64,000 nt of DNA, from contig NZ_JIBE01000004.1 in assembly GCF_000620465.1 (NCBI RefSeq), forward strand, positions 1,550,001 through 1,614,000, written 5' to 3'. Positions 43,829-53,140 of the stretch are shown here, piece after piece. The notes under the pieces were generated by a model, which was not told the origin of the DNA, made no database searches, and saw nothing but the letters and a program-made list of their open reading frames with translations. Each line of letters begins with the position of its first letter. The stretch's first letter is position 1. This DNA comes from Ralstonia sp. UNC404CL21Col. Lineage in GTDB: Bacteria > Pseudomonadota > Gammaproteobacteria > Burkholderiales > Burkholderiaceae. Position numbers and translations under genes: made by a program.

Positions 43829-44749
43829 TCAGGCGTGCCCCTTGCGGGGCAAGCGCGGCAACTTGCCTTGCAGGCCGTCTTTCAGGAAGTCCAGCAAGTG
43901 CCGCGTCGCGAGTGTCCGGTATCGACTCGGCATTGCCAGCATGTAAAGGCGGCTGCCAAACACGCTGAACCGATACGCGGGCAGCACGCGTTTGACGTGG
44001 CCGTCGCGCAGATCATCGGCCGCGGCGTAATAGGGCAGGATTCCCAGCCCATTGCCCGAACGCACGGCGGCTTGCAGGAACAGGTAGTTGTCGGACGAGA
44101 CGCCCGGGTCCAGCGTCACGAGTGTCCGCTCATCGCCCAGTTGCGCCGACAGCCGCAACGGTTGTCCGACCGCCGGCGCGCTGACGATGGTGTGGGCTGC
44201 GAGCGCGTCGAGTGTTTTCGGCACGCCATGCACGGCCAGGTAGTCCGGCGCGGCGCACAGCACCCAGTCGACTTCATCGAGCAGCGTGGCGACCAGCGAT
44301 TCCGGTGGGTTGGAAACGATGCGCAGCGCCACGTCGACGTCCTCGCTAATGAGATCGGACACCCGGTTGTCGAACCGCACATCCAGCCGGATATCCGGAT
44401 ACGCCCGCTTGAAGGCCACCAGCAGCGGCGAGACCAGCAAATGCCCCAACCCCGTCGGCACCGACAGCCGCACGCTGCCTTGCAGCGATTTGCCGAGCGA
44501 CGAGACCAGCGCGTCGGCGGCGGCCATTTCGCGCAGGATGCTGCGGCCGTGTTCGTAGATGCCGGCGCCCACCTCCGTGGGCTCCACGCGGCGCGTGGTC
44601 CGGCGCAGCAGTTGCACGCCCAGTGCGCGCTCAAACGCCTTCAGCCGGTGGCTCACGTTCGAGCGCGTGGTCTGCAGCCGGCGTGCCGCCGCCGACAGGT
44701 TGCCCGCGTCGACGATTTCCACGAACAGCTTGAGCGCATTGAGATCCAT
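43829..44749 (-). CDS. LysR-family transcriptional regulator
   Basis: The 306-residue protein starts DLNALKLFVEIVDAGNLSAA with the TRSNVSHRLKAFE recognition helix. Its effector domain (SVRLSVPTGLGHLLVSP) is of the CrgA/DmlR-like type. ATG 44749 is the family start; the open frame continues upstream only as antisense of the next gene. It is divergent from an acyl-CoA dehydrogenase gene, its likely target. Confidence 0.88.
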   Translation of the reverse strand: MDLNALKLFVEIVDAGNLSAAARRLQTTRSNVSHRLKAFERALGVQLLRRTTRRVEPTEVGAGIYEHGRSILREMAAADALVSSLGKSLQGSVRLSVPTGLGHLLVSPLLVAFKRAYPDIRLDVRFDNRVSDLISEDVDVALRIVSNPPESLVATLLDEVDWVLCAAPDYLAVHGVPKTLDALAAHTIVSAPAVGQPLRLSAQLGDERTLVTLDPGVSSDNYLFLQAAVRSGNGLGILPYYAAADDLRDGHVKRVLPAYRFSVFGSRLYMLAMPSRYRTLATRHLLDFLKDGLQGKLPRLPRKGHA

Positions 44750-44861
44750 GACGGCCCGCCAGATTGGTGAATGAGACTCGACATTCTGTTGATGCCGGTC
44801 CGGATTGTCAAAACGTCCCAACCCGGTAACATCGGCCGGAATATCCTCAGGAATCAGCGAC

Positions 44862-46019
44862 ATGGCGCTCGACGACGAATCCTTCGGCCTGCTGCAGCAA
44901 TCGGTGCAGCGCTTCATCCAGGAACGGCTCATGCCGGCGGAAAACATCCTCGAGGAAGAGGATGACGTGCCCGCCGACATCGTTGCCGACATGAAAGAGA
45001 TGGGCCTGTTCGGCCTGTCGATTCCGGAGGAGTACGGCGGCATTGGCCTGGCAATGGCCCAGGAATGCGAGGTGGTGTATGACCTCGGGCATACGGCGCT
45101 GGCCTTCCGTTCGGTGTTCGGCACCAACGTCGGCATCGGATCGCAGGGCATCCTGATGGACGGCACCGATGCGCAGAAGGCCGATTACCTGCCGCGCATC
45201 GCCAGTGGCGAACTGGTCATCTCGTTTGCGCTGACGGAACCGAACGCCGGTTCGGACGCCGCATCGCTGCAGACGCGCGCCACGCTCGACGGCGATCACT
45301 ACGTCATCAATGGCACCAAGCGCTTCATCACCAACGCGCCGCGCGCCGGGGCCTTCACGCTGATGGCGCGCACGGGCAGCGAAGGCGCGGGCGGCATTTC
45401 CGCCTTCATCGTGCCGGCCGATACGCCGGGCATCACGCTCGGCAAGCCCGACAGGAAGATGGGCCAGCGCGGCACCAAGACGTGCGATGTCATGCTCGAT
45501 AACGTGCGCGTGCCGGCGGCCAACATCATTGGCGGCGTGGCGGGGCAGGGCTTCAAGACGGCGATGAAGGTGCTGGACCGCGGCCGCCTGCACATCTCGG
45601 CGCTGGCATGCGGCATGGCGCACCGGCTGCTGACCGACGCAGTGGCCTACGCCAAGGAGCGCAAGCAGTTCGGCCAGTCCATCGCAGACTTTCAGTTGAT
45701 CCAGGCCATGCTGGCCGACAGCCAGGCGGAGCTGTACGCCGGCATGTCGATGGTGCGCGACTGCGCGCGCCGCTACGACGCCAAGCCCATCGGAAAACAG
45801 GACCACGAAATCAGCATGCTGGCGTCCTGCACCAAGATGTTCTGCACCGAGATGGTCGGTCGCGTGGCGGACCGTGCGGTGCAGATTCACGGTGGCGCGG
45901 GCTACATTGCCGAGTACAAGGCCGAGCGCTTCTATCGCGATGTGCGTCTGCTGCGCCTGTACGAAGGCACCACGCAGATCCAGCAGCTCATCATCGCCAA
46001 GAACCTGCTGCGCGACTAG
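44862..46019 (+). CDS. Acyl-CoA dehydrogenase
   Basis: The 385-residue flavoenzyme has the family signatures ALTEPNAGSDAASLQTRA and GFKTAMKVLDRGRLHISA. QIHGGAGYIAEY and RLYEGTTQIQQ follow near the C-terminus. It oxidises an acyl-CoA to its 2-enoyl form and passes electrons to ETF. The chain-length or branch preference is not evident. The start at 44862 follows AGGA by nine bases. It is divergent from a LysR gene. Confidence 0.92.
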   Translation: MALDDESFGLLQQSVQRFIQERLMPAENILEEEDDVPADIVADMKEMGLFGLSIPEEYGGIGLAMAQECEVVYDLGHTALAFRSVFGTNVGIGSQGILMDGTDAQKADYLPRIASGELVISFALTEPNAGSDAASLQTRATLDGDHYVINGTKRFITNAPRAGAFTLMARTGSEGAGGISAFIVPADTPGITLGKPDRKMGQRGTKTCDVMLDNVRVPAANIIGGVAGQGFKTAMKVLDRGRLHISALACGMAHRLLTDAVAYAKERKQFGQSIADFQLIQAMLADSQAELYAGMSMVRDCARRYDAKPIGKQDHEISMLASCTKMFCTEMVGRVADRAVQIHGGAGYIAEYKAERFYRDVRLLRLYEGTTQIQQLIIAKNLLRD

Positions 46020-46040
46020 GCTGGCCCTAACAATCTGCCG

Positions 46041-46069
46041 GAATGTGGCTCTGTTTTGGAGCCACGTTC
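46041..46069 (+). terminator. Hairpin after the acyl-CoA dehydrogenase gene
   Basis: GAATGTGGCTC and GAGCCACGTTC form an 11-bp stem with one wobble pair and loop TGTTTTG. No T-run follows. Confidence 0.4.
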
Positions 46070-46123
46070 TGGTTCAGAATGGGCGCTTTCCTGTTCGATT
46101 GCACGATCGTTGCCGGAGTCGCC

Positions 46124-46762
46124 ATGTACATCCCCGCCCACTTTGAAGAATCGCGTCCTGACGCGTTGCACGATCTGATCGCGCAGAATCCGTTCGGAAC
46201 GCTCGTCACGCATGGCGAGCAGGGGCTGGATGCGAACCACATTCCGTTCTTGCTGCTGCCCGAAGAGGGCCAGCTTGGCGTGCTGCATGCCCACGTGGCG
46301 CGCGCCAACCCGGTGTGGAAAGACGTCGCCAACGGCGATGAGGTGCTGGTCATCTTCCGCGCGGGCGATGCGTACATTTCACCGACGTGGTATCCGAGCA
46401 AGCACGAGCACCACAAGGATGTGCCGACCTGGAACTACCGCGTGGTGCATGCGCATGGCCGCATCACCGTGCGTGACGACGAACGTTTCGTGCGCGGCGT
46501 GGTGGCTCGCCTAACGCGCACGCATGAGGCTTCGCAGCCTAAGCCGTGGAAGATGTCGGACGCGCCTGCCGACTACATCGATGACTTGCTGAAGGTGATT
46601 GTCGGCATCGAGATCGAGATCACGCGCCTTGAGGGCAAGCTCAAGCTCGGCCAGAACCGGGAAGCGCGCGATGCACGCGGCGCCGGCGAGGCGCTCAAGG
46701 CCAGCGGCGCGCATGTCGTCGGTGACGCGATGCTCGCTGCGCTGGCGGCAAAGACGGAATGA
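46124..46762 (+). CDS. PaiB-like FMN-binding protein
   Basis: The 212-residue protein begins MYIPAHFEESRPDALHDLIA and has GDEVLVIFRAGDAYISPTWY, both typical of the PaiB family of FMN-binding split-barrel proteins. Bacillus PaiB affects sporulation and protease genes, but most relatives are probably flavin oxidoreductases. ATG 46124 has GGAG 5 bases upstream and is preferred over the longer frame from 46043. Confidence 0.9.
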   Translation: MYIPAHFEESRPDALHDLIAQNPFGTLVTHGEQGLDANHIPFLLLPEEGQLGVLHAHVARANPVWKDVANGDEVLVIFRAGDAYISPTWYPSKHEHHKDVPTWNYRVVHAHGRITVRDDERFVRGVVARLTRTHEASQPKPWKMSDAPADYIDDLLKVIVGIEIEITRLEGKLKLGQNREARDARGAGEALKASGAHVVGDAMLAALAAKTE

Positions 46763-46765
46763 TGC

Positions 46766-46792
46766 GAGCAGCGGACTCTTAATCCGCTGCTC
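46766..46792. terminator. Hairpin between the converging paiB-like and fahA genes
   Basis: GAGCAGCGGA and TCCGCTGCTC are perfect 10-bp arms around CTCTTAA. There is no T-tract on either side, but the position between convergent genes fits a transcript end. Confidence 0.55.
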
Positions 46793-46801
46793 CACACCGC
46801 A

Positions 46802-48073
46802 TTACTTCACACTGCGCGCCGGCAGAATCTCGCCGCGCACTTCCCCAAAGCCCACGCGATAGCCATCGCCCTGGCACCAGCCGGTCATGGTGACTTCGTC
46901 GCCGTCTTCCAGGAAGGCGCGCGTGGTGCCGTTGCCGAGGTCCAGCGGCTGCTTGCCGTTGACAGTCAGTTCCAGCAGGCTGCCGTAGGAATCCGGCGTC
47001 GTTCCGCTGATGGTGCCCGAGCCCATCAGGTCACCCACGCGCACGTTGCAGCCGGACACGGTGTGGTGTGCAAGCTGCTGCGCCATCGTCCAGTACATCG
47101 CGCGGAAGTTGGTGCGGGCGATCGTGGTGCGCGCGCCGCCGTGCGGACGCAGCGCGGTTTCAAGGGCGATGTCGTAGGCGTTGGGACGGCTCTGCCGCAG
47201 GTACTCCAGCGGCTCGGGCGATTGTGCCGGGTTGGCAACGCGGAACGGCTCCAGCGCCTCCATCGTCACGATCCACGGCGAGATCGATGTGCCGAACCCC
47301 TTCGAGTTGAACGGGCCGAGCGGCACGTATTCCCATTGCTGGATGTCGCGCGCGCTCCAGTCGTTGAGCAGCACGACGCCGAACATGTGGTCCGGCGCTG
47401 CGTCGACGGAAACCGGCTCACCCAGCGCACTGGGCTTGCCGACCACAAAGGCCATCTCCAGCTCGTAGTCCAGCTTGCGGCAGGCCGTGAAGATCGGACG
47501 CGGCTGGTCGGGCAGCTTGATCTGGCCCATCGGGCGATGCAGCGGTGTGCCGCTCACCACCACGGAGCTGGCGCGGCCGTTGTAGCCGATCGGGATTTCC
47601 AGCCAGTTGGGCAGCAGCGCGTTCTCGGGATCGCGGAACATGCGGCCGACGTTGGTGGCGTGTTCTTTCGATGAATAGAAATCCGTATAGCCGGGGATGT
47701 CGATGGGCAGGTGCATCACGGCATGCGCTTGCGGCACCAGCGCGCGGGCGTGCAGCGTGGCGTTGTCGCGCACGTGCGTGTCGGCCACGCTGAACAGCGC
47801 TTGCAGCTTCTTGCGCGTTTCCGCCCAGACGGGCTTGCCGAGGGCGATGAAGGTGTTGAGCTTGCCGGTGCGGAACGCGCCGCGTGTTGCTGCGGGGAGC
47901 AGGCCAGCGTCATCCAGGGCGCCGAGATCGATGACCTGATCGCCCAGGGCTACGCCTGCGCGTGGCGACGGGTTTTCCTTGGTGGAGAAGATGCCGAAGG
48001 GCAGGTTTTCCAGGGGGAAGTGGGTGTCGGGGGTGTTGGCGGATTCTAGCCAGCTTAGTTGGCGGGTGGTCAT
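46802..48073 (-). CDS. fahA: Fumarylacetoacetase
   Basis: The 423-residue enzyme has the FAH N-terminal domain (ENLPFGIFSTKENPSPRAGV). Catalytic-domain marks are GYTDFYSSKEHATNVGRMF, LDYELEMAFVVG and DLMGSGTISGTTPDSYGS. It hydrolyses fumarylacetoacetate to fumarate and acetoacetate, the last step of tyrosine/homogentisate breakdown. hmgA lies upstream on the same strand, separated by an unusual 315-base gap with a hairpin repeat. Confidence 0.95.
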   Translation of the reverse strand: MTTRQLSWLESANTPDTHFPLENLPFGIFSTKENPSPRAGVALGDQVIDLGALDDAGLLPAATRGAFRTGKLNTFIALGKPVWAETRKKLQALFSVADTHVRDNATLHARALVPQAHAVMHLPIDIPGYTDFYSSKEHATNVGRMFRDPENALLPNWLEIPIGYNGRASSVVVSGTPLHRPMGQIKLPDQPRPIFTACRKLDYELEMAFVVGKPSALGEPVSVDAAPDHMFGVVLLNDWSARDIQQWEYVPLGPFNSKGFGTSISPWIVTMEALEPFRVANPAQSPEPLEYLRQSRPNAYDIALETALRPHGGARTTIARTNFRAMYWTMAQQLAHHTVSGCNVRVGDLMGSGTISGTTPDSYGSLLELTVNGKQPLDLGNGTTRAFLEDGDEVTMTGWCQGDGYRVGFGEVRGEILPARSVK

Positions 48074-48159
48074 GATGGGGCGGTGGATTGTTTGTTGAGT
48101 CGGTTATTGCTTGACGTTGCTGGTGCATCCCTTGTTTCACCCCCTGCCGGGGGCGACTC

Positions 48160-48320
48160 ACTTTCTTTGTCTTGCCAAAGAAAGTAAGCAAAGAAAGGCG
48201 CGCCCGAGATGGCGACTTCCCCTTGAATTTATGTCGCAGGGAGGGAGGGGAGGCAAACTCGCTTCGCTCAAACAGGCCTCCCCTCTTTTTCCTCCCTGCA
48301 ACAGAAATTCAAGGCGCCAT
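48160..48320. repeat. Repetitive hairpin element between hmgA and fahA
   Basis: Part one (48160-48185) is a perfect 10-bp stem, ACTTTCTTTG/CAAAGAAAGT. Part two (48209-48320) is a long imperfect dyad. Its arms read outward-in as ATGGCG/CGCCAT, TTGAATTT/AAATTCAA, GCAGGGAGG/CCTCCCTGC and GGGGAGGC/GCCTCCCC. It looks like an extragenic repeat of the kind scattered in Ralstonia-like genomes. It could lower fahA expression relative to hmgA. Confidence 0.7.
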
Positions 48321-48388
48321 CTAGGGCAAGGTACGGCCACACCTTCGCGGCGCTTGCCTTGGCGTCAATGTGAATTCGTCGATCGTGC

Positions 48389-49735
48389 TTAACGCTTGGT
48401 GGGGTCGAAATGCTTCTTCAGGCCTTGCCAGCATTCGAAGTACTTGGCTTGCAGTTGCGCGGATTCCGCTGCGAAGCGCGTGGGGCGGATCACGGCTGGC
48501 GTTTCGAACATGAAGGCCATCGTTGCGTCGACCTTGTGCGGCTTGGTGGTGTCGCCGTTGCTGGCTTTTTCGAACGTGTCGGCGTCGGGGCCGTGGCCGC
48601 TCATGCAGTTGTGCAGGCTGGCGCCGCCGGGCACGAAGCCTTCGGCCTTGGCGTCGTACACGCCCTGGATCAGGCCCATGAATTCGCTCGCGACGTTGCG
48701 GTGGAACCAGGGCGGGCGGAACGTGTTTTCGGCGGCCAGCCAGCGCGGCGGGAAGATCACGAAGTCGATCGTGTCCACGCCTGGTGTGGCGGAGGGGCTC
48801 TGCAGCACCAGGAAGATCGACGGGTCCGGATGGTCGTAGCTGATCGAGCCGATGGTGTTGAACAGGCGCAGGTCGTACTTGTACGGCGCGAGGTTGCCGT
48901 GCCAGGCCACCACATCCAGCGGCGAGTGGCCGATCTTCGCGGTCCACAGGCTGCCCTGGAATTTTGCGACGAGTTCGAAGTTGCCCTCGCGGTCTTCGTA
49001 CCACGCGTGCGGGGTGAGGAAGTCGCGCGGGTTGGCCAGGCCGTTCGAGCCGATGACGCCCAGGTCCGGCAAGCGGAAGAGCGCGCCGAAGTTCTCGCAG
49101 ATGTAGCCGCGCGCGTCGCCATCCGGCAGTTCGACGCGGAAGCGCACGCCGCGCGGGATGACGGCAATCTCCAGCGGCTCCACATCGACCACGCCCATCT
49201 CGGTCAGCAGGCGCAGGCGGCCTTGCTGCGGGACGATCAGCAGTTCGCCGTCGGCGTTGTAGAAGAAGCGGTCCGTCATCGACGCGTTGGCGGCGTACAG
49301 GTGGATGCCGCAGCCGGTTTGCGCGTCCGGCCCGCCGTTGCCGGCGAAGGTGACGATGCCGTCGATGAAATCGGTGCCGGCGGCAGGTGCGGGCAGCGGG
49401 TCCCAGCGCAGCTGGTTGGGCGAGGGCGGCACCTCGTTGAAGTTGCTGTGGAAACGGCTTTGCGCCATGGCCTCGAACGGCAGATGCACGGCGCCCGGGC
49501 GGATGCGATACAGCCACGAGCGGCGGTTGTGCGCACGCGGGGCGGTGAACGCCGTGCCGGAAATCTGTTCCGCATACAGGCCATACGGCGCCTTCTGCGG
49601 GGAGTTCTGGCCGTGCGGCAGCGCGCCGGGCAGGGCTTCGGTGGCGAACTCGTTGCCGAAGCCGCTCTGGTAAGCGGGCCGGTCCAGCGACGCGGGCGTG
49701 AATGCGTTCTTGACCGTCGGGGCGAGCATATTCAT
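48389..49735 (-). CDS. hmgA: Homogentisate 1,2-dioxygenase
   Basis: The 448-residue iron enzyme begins with a [19 protein letters not shown] block. The likely Fe ligands are the His of PWFHRN, the Glu of SEFMG and the His of MSGHGPD. It opens the homogentisate ring to maleylacetoacetate. Its loss typically causes brown pigment. AAGGA lies upstream of the ATG. No maleylacetoacetate isomerase gene is adjacent. Confidence 0.96.
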   Translation of the reverse strand: MNMLAPTVKNAFTPASLDRPAYQSGFGNEFATEALPGALPHGQNSPQKAPYGLYAEQISGTAFTAPRAHNRRSWLYRIRPGAVHLPFEAMAQSRFHSNFNEVPPSPNQLRWDPLPAPAAGTDFIDGIVTFAGNGGPDAQTGCGIHLYAANASMTDRFFYNADGELLIVPQQGRLRLLTEMGVVDVEPLEIAVIPRGVRFRVELPDGDARGYICENFGALFRLPDLGVIGSNGLANPRDFLTPHAWYEDREGNFELVAKFQGSLWTAKIGHSPLDVVAWHGNLAPYKYDLRLFNTIGSISYDHPDPSIFLVLQSPSATPGVDTIDFVIFPPRWLAAENTFRPPWFHRNVASEFMGLIQGVYDAKAEGFVPGGASLHNCMSGHGPDADTFEKASNGDTTKPHKVDATMAFMFETPAVIRPTRFAAESAQLQAKYFECWQGLKKHFDPTKR

Positions 49736-49798
49736 GGTGAAGTCCTTGGAGAAAAAGTCAGGAGCGTCTTCAGGGAAAGCGTAGTCGTTACCGGGCCA

Positions 49799-51199
49799 TC
49801 AGGCGGGCTTGCCGGTTGCGCGACGTGAGGCAAAGCGTGCGGCGTCCGGGCCACTGGCGGCCAGCGTAAGCGCCAGCACCATGCCGAACGACACCATCGC
49901 CGGCACCGCGGCGGCCGAGAACAACGCCGGGCCGCTCCACTGCATGGCAATCAGTTGTCCGCCGATCACGGGGCCGATGACGGAGCCGATGCGGCCCACG
50001 CCGAGGCTCCAGCCGATGCCGGTGGCGCGCAGCGTGGTGGGGTAATACGTGGCGGCCAGCGCATTTACCGCAGGTTGTCCGCCGACGATGCAGAAGCCCG
50101 CCACGAACACCACCGCCACGAGCACGGGCAGCGCAGCCGCCACATGGCCGATCAGACCGACGGTGACGCAGGCGATCAGGAAGCACACGGCCAGCACGCG
50201 CACAAAGCCCAGGCGATCGATCAACCGGCCCAGCGTGAGCGTGCCGATCACACCGCCTACCTGCAGCGCGGTGGCGACCAGCACAGCGGTATCCGTCGGG
50301 TAACCGGCATCGCGAATCAGCGTCGGCAGCCAGTTCGACAGGAAGTACAGGTCGATCAGGTTCATGAAGTTGATGACCCACAGCACGAGCGTGACCTTGG
50401 CGCGGCCTTCCGTGAAGAGCGCGGAGACCGGCATGCCACGCGCGGCTGCCTCGGGCACCACGAATTGCGTCTGCGCGTTTACCTGCAGTTGCGGCGCCAG
50501 CTTGCCCAGCCAGCGAGCCAAACGCTGATGGCGTGTTTGTGGATCGCCCTTGAGCACCAAGTATTGGAGGGATTCCGGCAGCCACAGCACCATCATCACG
50601 CCAATGACAAGCGGCACCAGGCCGCCCACCAGAAACACGGCATGCCACCCAAAGCGCGACAGCAGCGCCGCGCTCACAAAGCCGCCAAGCGCCGCGCCGA
50701 CAGTAAAGCCGCATGACACCAGCATCATCCAGGTCACGCGCGTGCGTGCGGGGCTGAACTCGCCGGCCAGCGCCATCGCGTTGGGCATGATGCAGCCCAG
50801 CCCCAGGCCCGTGACAAAGCGCAGGATAAGCAGGGCGTTCACCGTTTCCACCTGCGTGGTGGCCAGCATGCACGCTGCAAAAAAGAAGGTCGCAACGATC
50901 AGCACCGGCCGCCGCCCGAAGCGGTCGCCCAGCACGCCAAACACGAGCGAGCCGACCAGCATGCCGAACAGCCCCGCGCCGAACACTGGCCCGAGACTCG
51001 CCTTGGTGATGTTCCAGTCCTTGATGATGGCGGGCGCCACATAGCCCATGGCCTGCACATCAAAGCCGTCGATGATCAGGCACAGACCGCAGATGGCGAG
51101 CAACAGGATCTGGAAGCCGCCGACCTTGCCCTGATCGATCAGCCGGGCGAGGTCGATAGGCGCGGATGGGGCTTCGTGAACAGCGGGGGCAGGGCGCAT
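49799..51199 (-). CDS. AAHS-family MFS transporter for an aromatic acid
   Basis: The 466-residue protein has 12 predicted membrane segments. Its start region shows LCLIIDGFDVQAMGYVAPAI, the aromatic acid:H+ symporter signature, and GVLGDRFGRRPVL lies in the first loop. Placement directly upstream of hmgA on the same strand suggests uptake of an aromatic precursor that funnels into homogentisate. GGAGACG precedes the ATG. Confidence 0.9.
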   Translation of the reverse strand: MRPAPAVHEAPSAPIDLARLIDQGKVGGFQILLLAICGLCLIIDGFDVQAMGYVAPAIIKDWNITKASLGPVFGAGLFGMLVGSLVFGVLGDRFGRRPVLIVATFFFAACMLATTQVETVNALLILRFVTGLGLGCIMPNAMALAGEFSPARTRVTWMMLVSCGFTVGAALGGFVSAALLSRFGWHAVFLVGGLVPLVIGVMMVLWLPESLQYLVLKGDPQTRHQRLARWLGKLAPQLQVNAQTQFVVPEAAARGMPVSALFTEGRAKVTLVLWVINFMNLIDLYFLSNWLPTLIRDAGYPTDTAVLVATALQVGGVIGTLTLGRLIDRLGFVRVLAVCFLIACVTVGLIGHVAAALPVLVAVVFVAGFCIVGGQPAVNALAATYYPTTLRATGIGWSLGVGRIGSVIGPVIGGQLIAMQWSGPALFSAAAVPAMVSFGMVLALTLAASGPDAARFASRRATGKPA

Positions 51200-51280
51200 G
51201 GTCGTCTCCGGTGGCGGCGTTGCCGCTCTGTTTTGGATTCTTGGTATGCGCGTATTGTCCGGATCGGATGAAAATTTGGA

Positions 51281-51311
51281 ATATCAATGCGAGAATGCAC
51301 GATATTGATAT
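51281..51311. promoter_or_regulatory. Operator-like dyad between the AAHS carrier and lysR genes
   Basis: ATATCAAT and ATTGATAT are perfect 8-bp arms separated by 15 bases, with a direct repeat GATATTGATATT at the right arm. AT-rich dyads with T-N11-A character are typical for LysR regulators. Confidence 0.6.
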
Positions 51312-51332
51312 TGTGAATGTTGGGGCGCTGCC

Positions 51333-52250
51333 ATGCTCAACCTGCGGGATGTCGACCTGAACCTGCTGGTGCTGTTTCAGGAAATCCTGCGCGAAAAGCG
51401 CATCTCCGTCGTGGCCGAGCGGCTGGGCCTGTCGCAGCCGGCGGTAAGCAACGCGCTGTCGCGCCTGCGCCAGACCTTTGACGATGAACTCTTTGTGCGC
51501 ACCCCGCGCGGCATGATGCCGACCGCACTTGCTGAGCAATTGGCCGAACCGGTGGCGATGGCGCTCGACACGCTGCAGCGCGCCTTCGGCCAGCGCACGC
51601 ATTTTGATGCGGCCACTTCCACGCGCACCTTCACGATTGCCATGAGCGATGTCGGCGAGGTGTATTTCATGCCGGTGTTGGCGCAGTTATGTGCCGAGCA
51701 GGCGCCCGGCGTGCGCATCGATACCATGCGGGCCGGCGGGTTCGACATGAAGGCCGAAATGGAGGCTGGCGCCATCGACCTTGCGATCGGCGCGTTCGAT
51801 GATCTTTCCGGCGAGAGCCTCTTCCAGCGTCGCCTGTTCCGGCAGGATTACGTGACGATGTTCCGGCGCGGCCATGCGCTGTCGGAAGGCAAGCTGACGC
51901 TGGAGCGCTTTCGCGCAGCGTCGCACCTGGTGGTGGCAAGTTCGGCCAGCCCGTACAACGCCATCGGGCCGCTGCTCGACAAGGCGGGGATCACGCAGTC
52001 GGCGCGCTTTTCCGTGCCGCACTTCGTGGCGGTGCCGTACATCGTCAGCACGACCGACCTGGTGGTGACGGTGCCGCGCAAGCTGGCCGAGCGTGCGGCG
52101 CCGCCGTTCGGGCTGGAGTTCGTGGCGCCGCCGCTCAAGCTGCCCGCGTTGCAGACGAATGTCTTCTGGCACCGGCGTTTCCATCAGGACGCCGGCAACC
52201 AGTGGCTGCGCAACCTTGTCGCGCAGCGCTTTGCCGAACTGGAAGGCTAG
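51333..52250 (+). CDS. LysR-family regulator, probable control of the homogentisate genes
   Basis: The 305-residue protein opens LNLRDVDLNLLVLFQEILRE with RISVVAERLGLSQPAVSNAL as DNA-binding helix. This N-terminus resembles the NodD/LinR/NahR-type LysR group, which responds to aromatic compounds. It is divergent from the AAHS carrier gene with a dyad between them. It ends 3 bases before the convergent FAH-family gene. Confidence 0.88.
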   Translation: MLNLRDVDLNLLVLFQEILREKRISVVAERLGLSQPAVSNALSRLRQTFDDELFVRTPRGMMPTALAEQLAEPVAMALDTLQRAFGQRTHFDAATSTRTFTIAMSDVGEVYFMPVLAQLCAEQAPGVRIDTMRAGGFDMKAEMEAGAIDLAIGAFDDLSGESLFQRRLFRQDYVTMFRRGHALSEGKLTLERFRAASHLVVASSASPYNAIGPLLDKAGITQSARFSVPHFVAVPYIVSTTDLVVTVPRKLAERAAPPFGLEFVAPPLKLPALQTNVFWHRRFHQDAGNQWLRNLVAQRFAELEG

Positions 52251-52253
52251 GCG

Positions 52254-53102
52254 TCAGGCGGCCGAGACCGTGCGCTGCAATTGCTCGCCCAAGCCGGCGA
52301 TGCCCAGGCGCATGGTCTGCCCAGGCTTGAGGTAGACCGGGTTCGGCTTGATGCCCAGTCCCACGCCCGGCGGCGTGCCTGTCGAGATGACATCGCCAGG
52401 CTGCAGGCTCATGCAGCGGCTCAGATACGCCACGAGTTGCGCGACACCAAACACCATCGTCCGCGTATTGCCGTTCTGATAGCGGTGGCCGTCCACCTCC
52501 AGCCAGAGGTCCAGCGCCTGCGGGTCGGGCACCTCGTCGCGCGTGACCAGCCACGGCCCGAGCGGACCGAACGTGTCGAAGCCCTTGCCCTTGTCCCACT
52601 GGCCGCCGCGCTCGATCTGCCATTCGCGCTCGGAAACGTCGTTGACGATGCAATAGCCGGCCACGTAGTCCAGCGCGTTGGCTTCGTCGATGTACTTGGC
52701 GGGCTTGCCGATGACCACGCCCAGTTCGACTTCCCAGTCGGTCTTGACGGAGCCGCGCGGGATTTCGATGTCGTCATTCGGGCCGCAGATGGCGCTGGTC
52801 CATTTGTTGAAGACGACCGGTTCGGACGGTACCGGCAGGCCGGACTCTGCGGCGTGGTCGGCGTAGTTCAACCCGATGCAGATGAACTTGCCGACACGCC
52901 CGACGCACGGGCCAATGCGGGGTTGGCCGCTGACGGCCGGCAGCGTGGCAGGGTCCACCTCGCGCAGCCGGGCGAGCGATGCGTCCGACAGCACGTTGCC
53001 CGCAATGTCGTCGACGATGCCCGACAGATCACGGAGAGTGCCGGTGGCATCGAGCAGGCCGGGTTTTTCTTGGCCCTGGGGGCCGAAGCGCAGCAGTTTC
53101 AT
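52254..53102 (-). CDS. FAH-family hydrolase, similar to 2,4-diketo-3-deoxy-L-fuconate hydrolase
   Basis: The 282-residue protein has the FAH catalytic pattern FICIGLNYADHAAESG. Metal-site acids are visible in DWEVELGVVIGK, and the DVISTGTPPGVGLG loop is present. The full pattern, including NDVSEREWQIERGGQWDKGKG, is that of sugar-acid FAH hydrolases (L-fuconate or L-rhamnonate non-phosphorylated routes) and ureidoglycolate-lyase annotations. It is the last gene of the kdgT operon and follows an SDR that resembles the preceding enzyme of that route. Confidence 0.85.
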   Translation of the reverse strand: MKLLRFGPQGQEKPGLLDATGTLRDLSGIVDDIAGNVLSDASLARLREVDPATLPAVSGQPRIGPCVGRVGKFICIGLNYADHAAESGLPVPSEPVVFNKWTSAICGPNDDIEIPRGSVKTDWEVELGVVIGKPAKYIDEANALDYVAGYCIVNDVSEREWQIERGGQWDKGKGFDTFGPLGPWLVTRDEVPDPQALDLWLEVDGHRYQNGNTRTMVFGVAQLVAYLSRCMSLQPGDVISTGTPPGVGLGIKPNPVYLKPGQTMRLGIAGLGEQLQRTVSAA

Positions 53103-53140
53103 GAAAAGCTCAGATCGGTTGGGGGAAAGGCATCAAGGTA

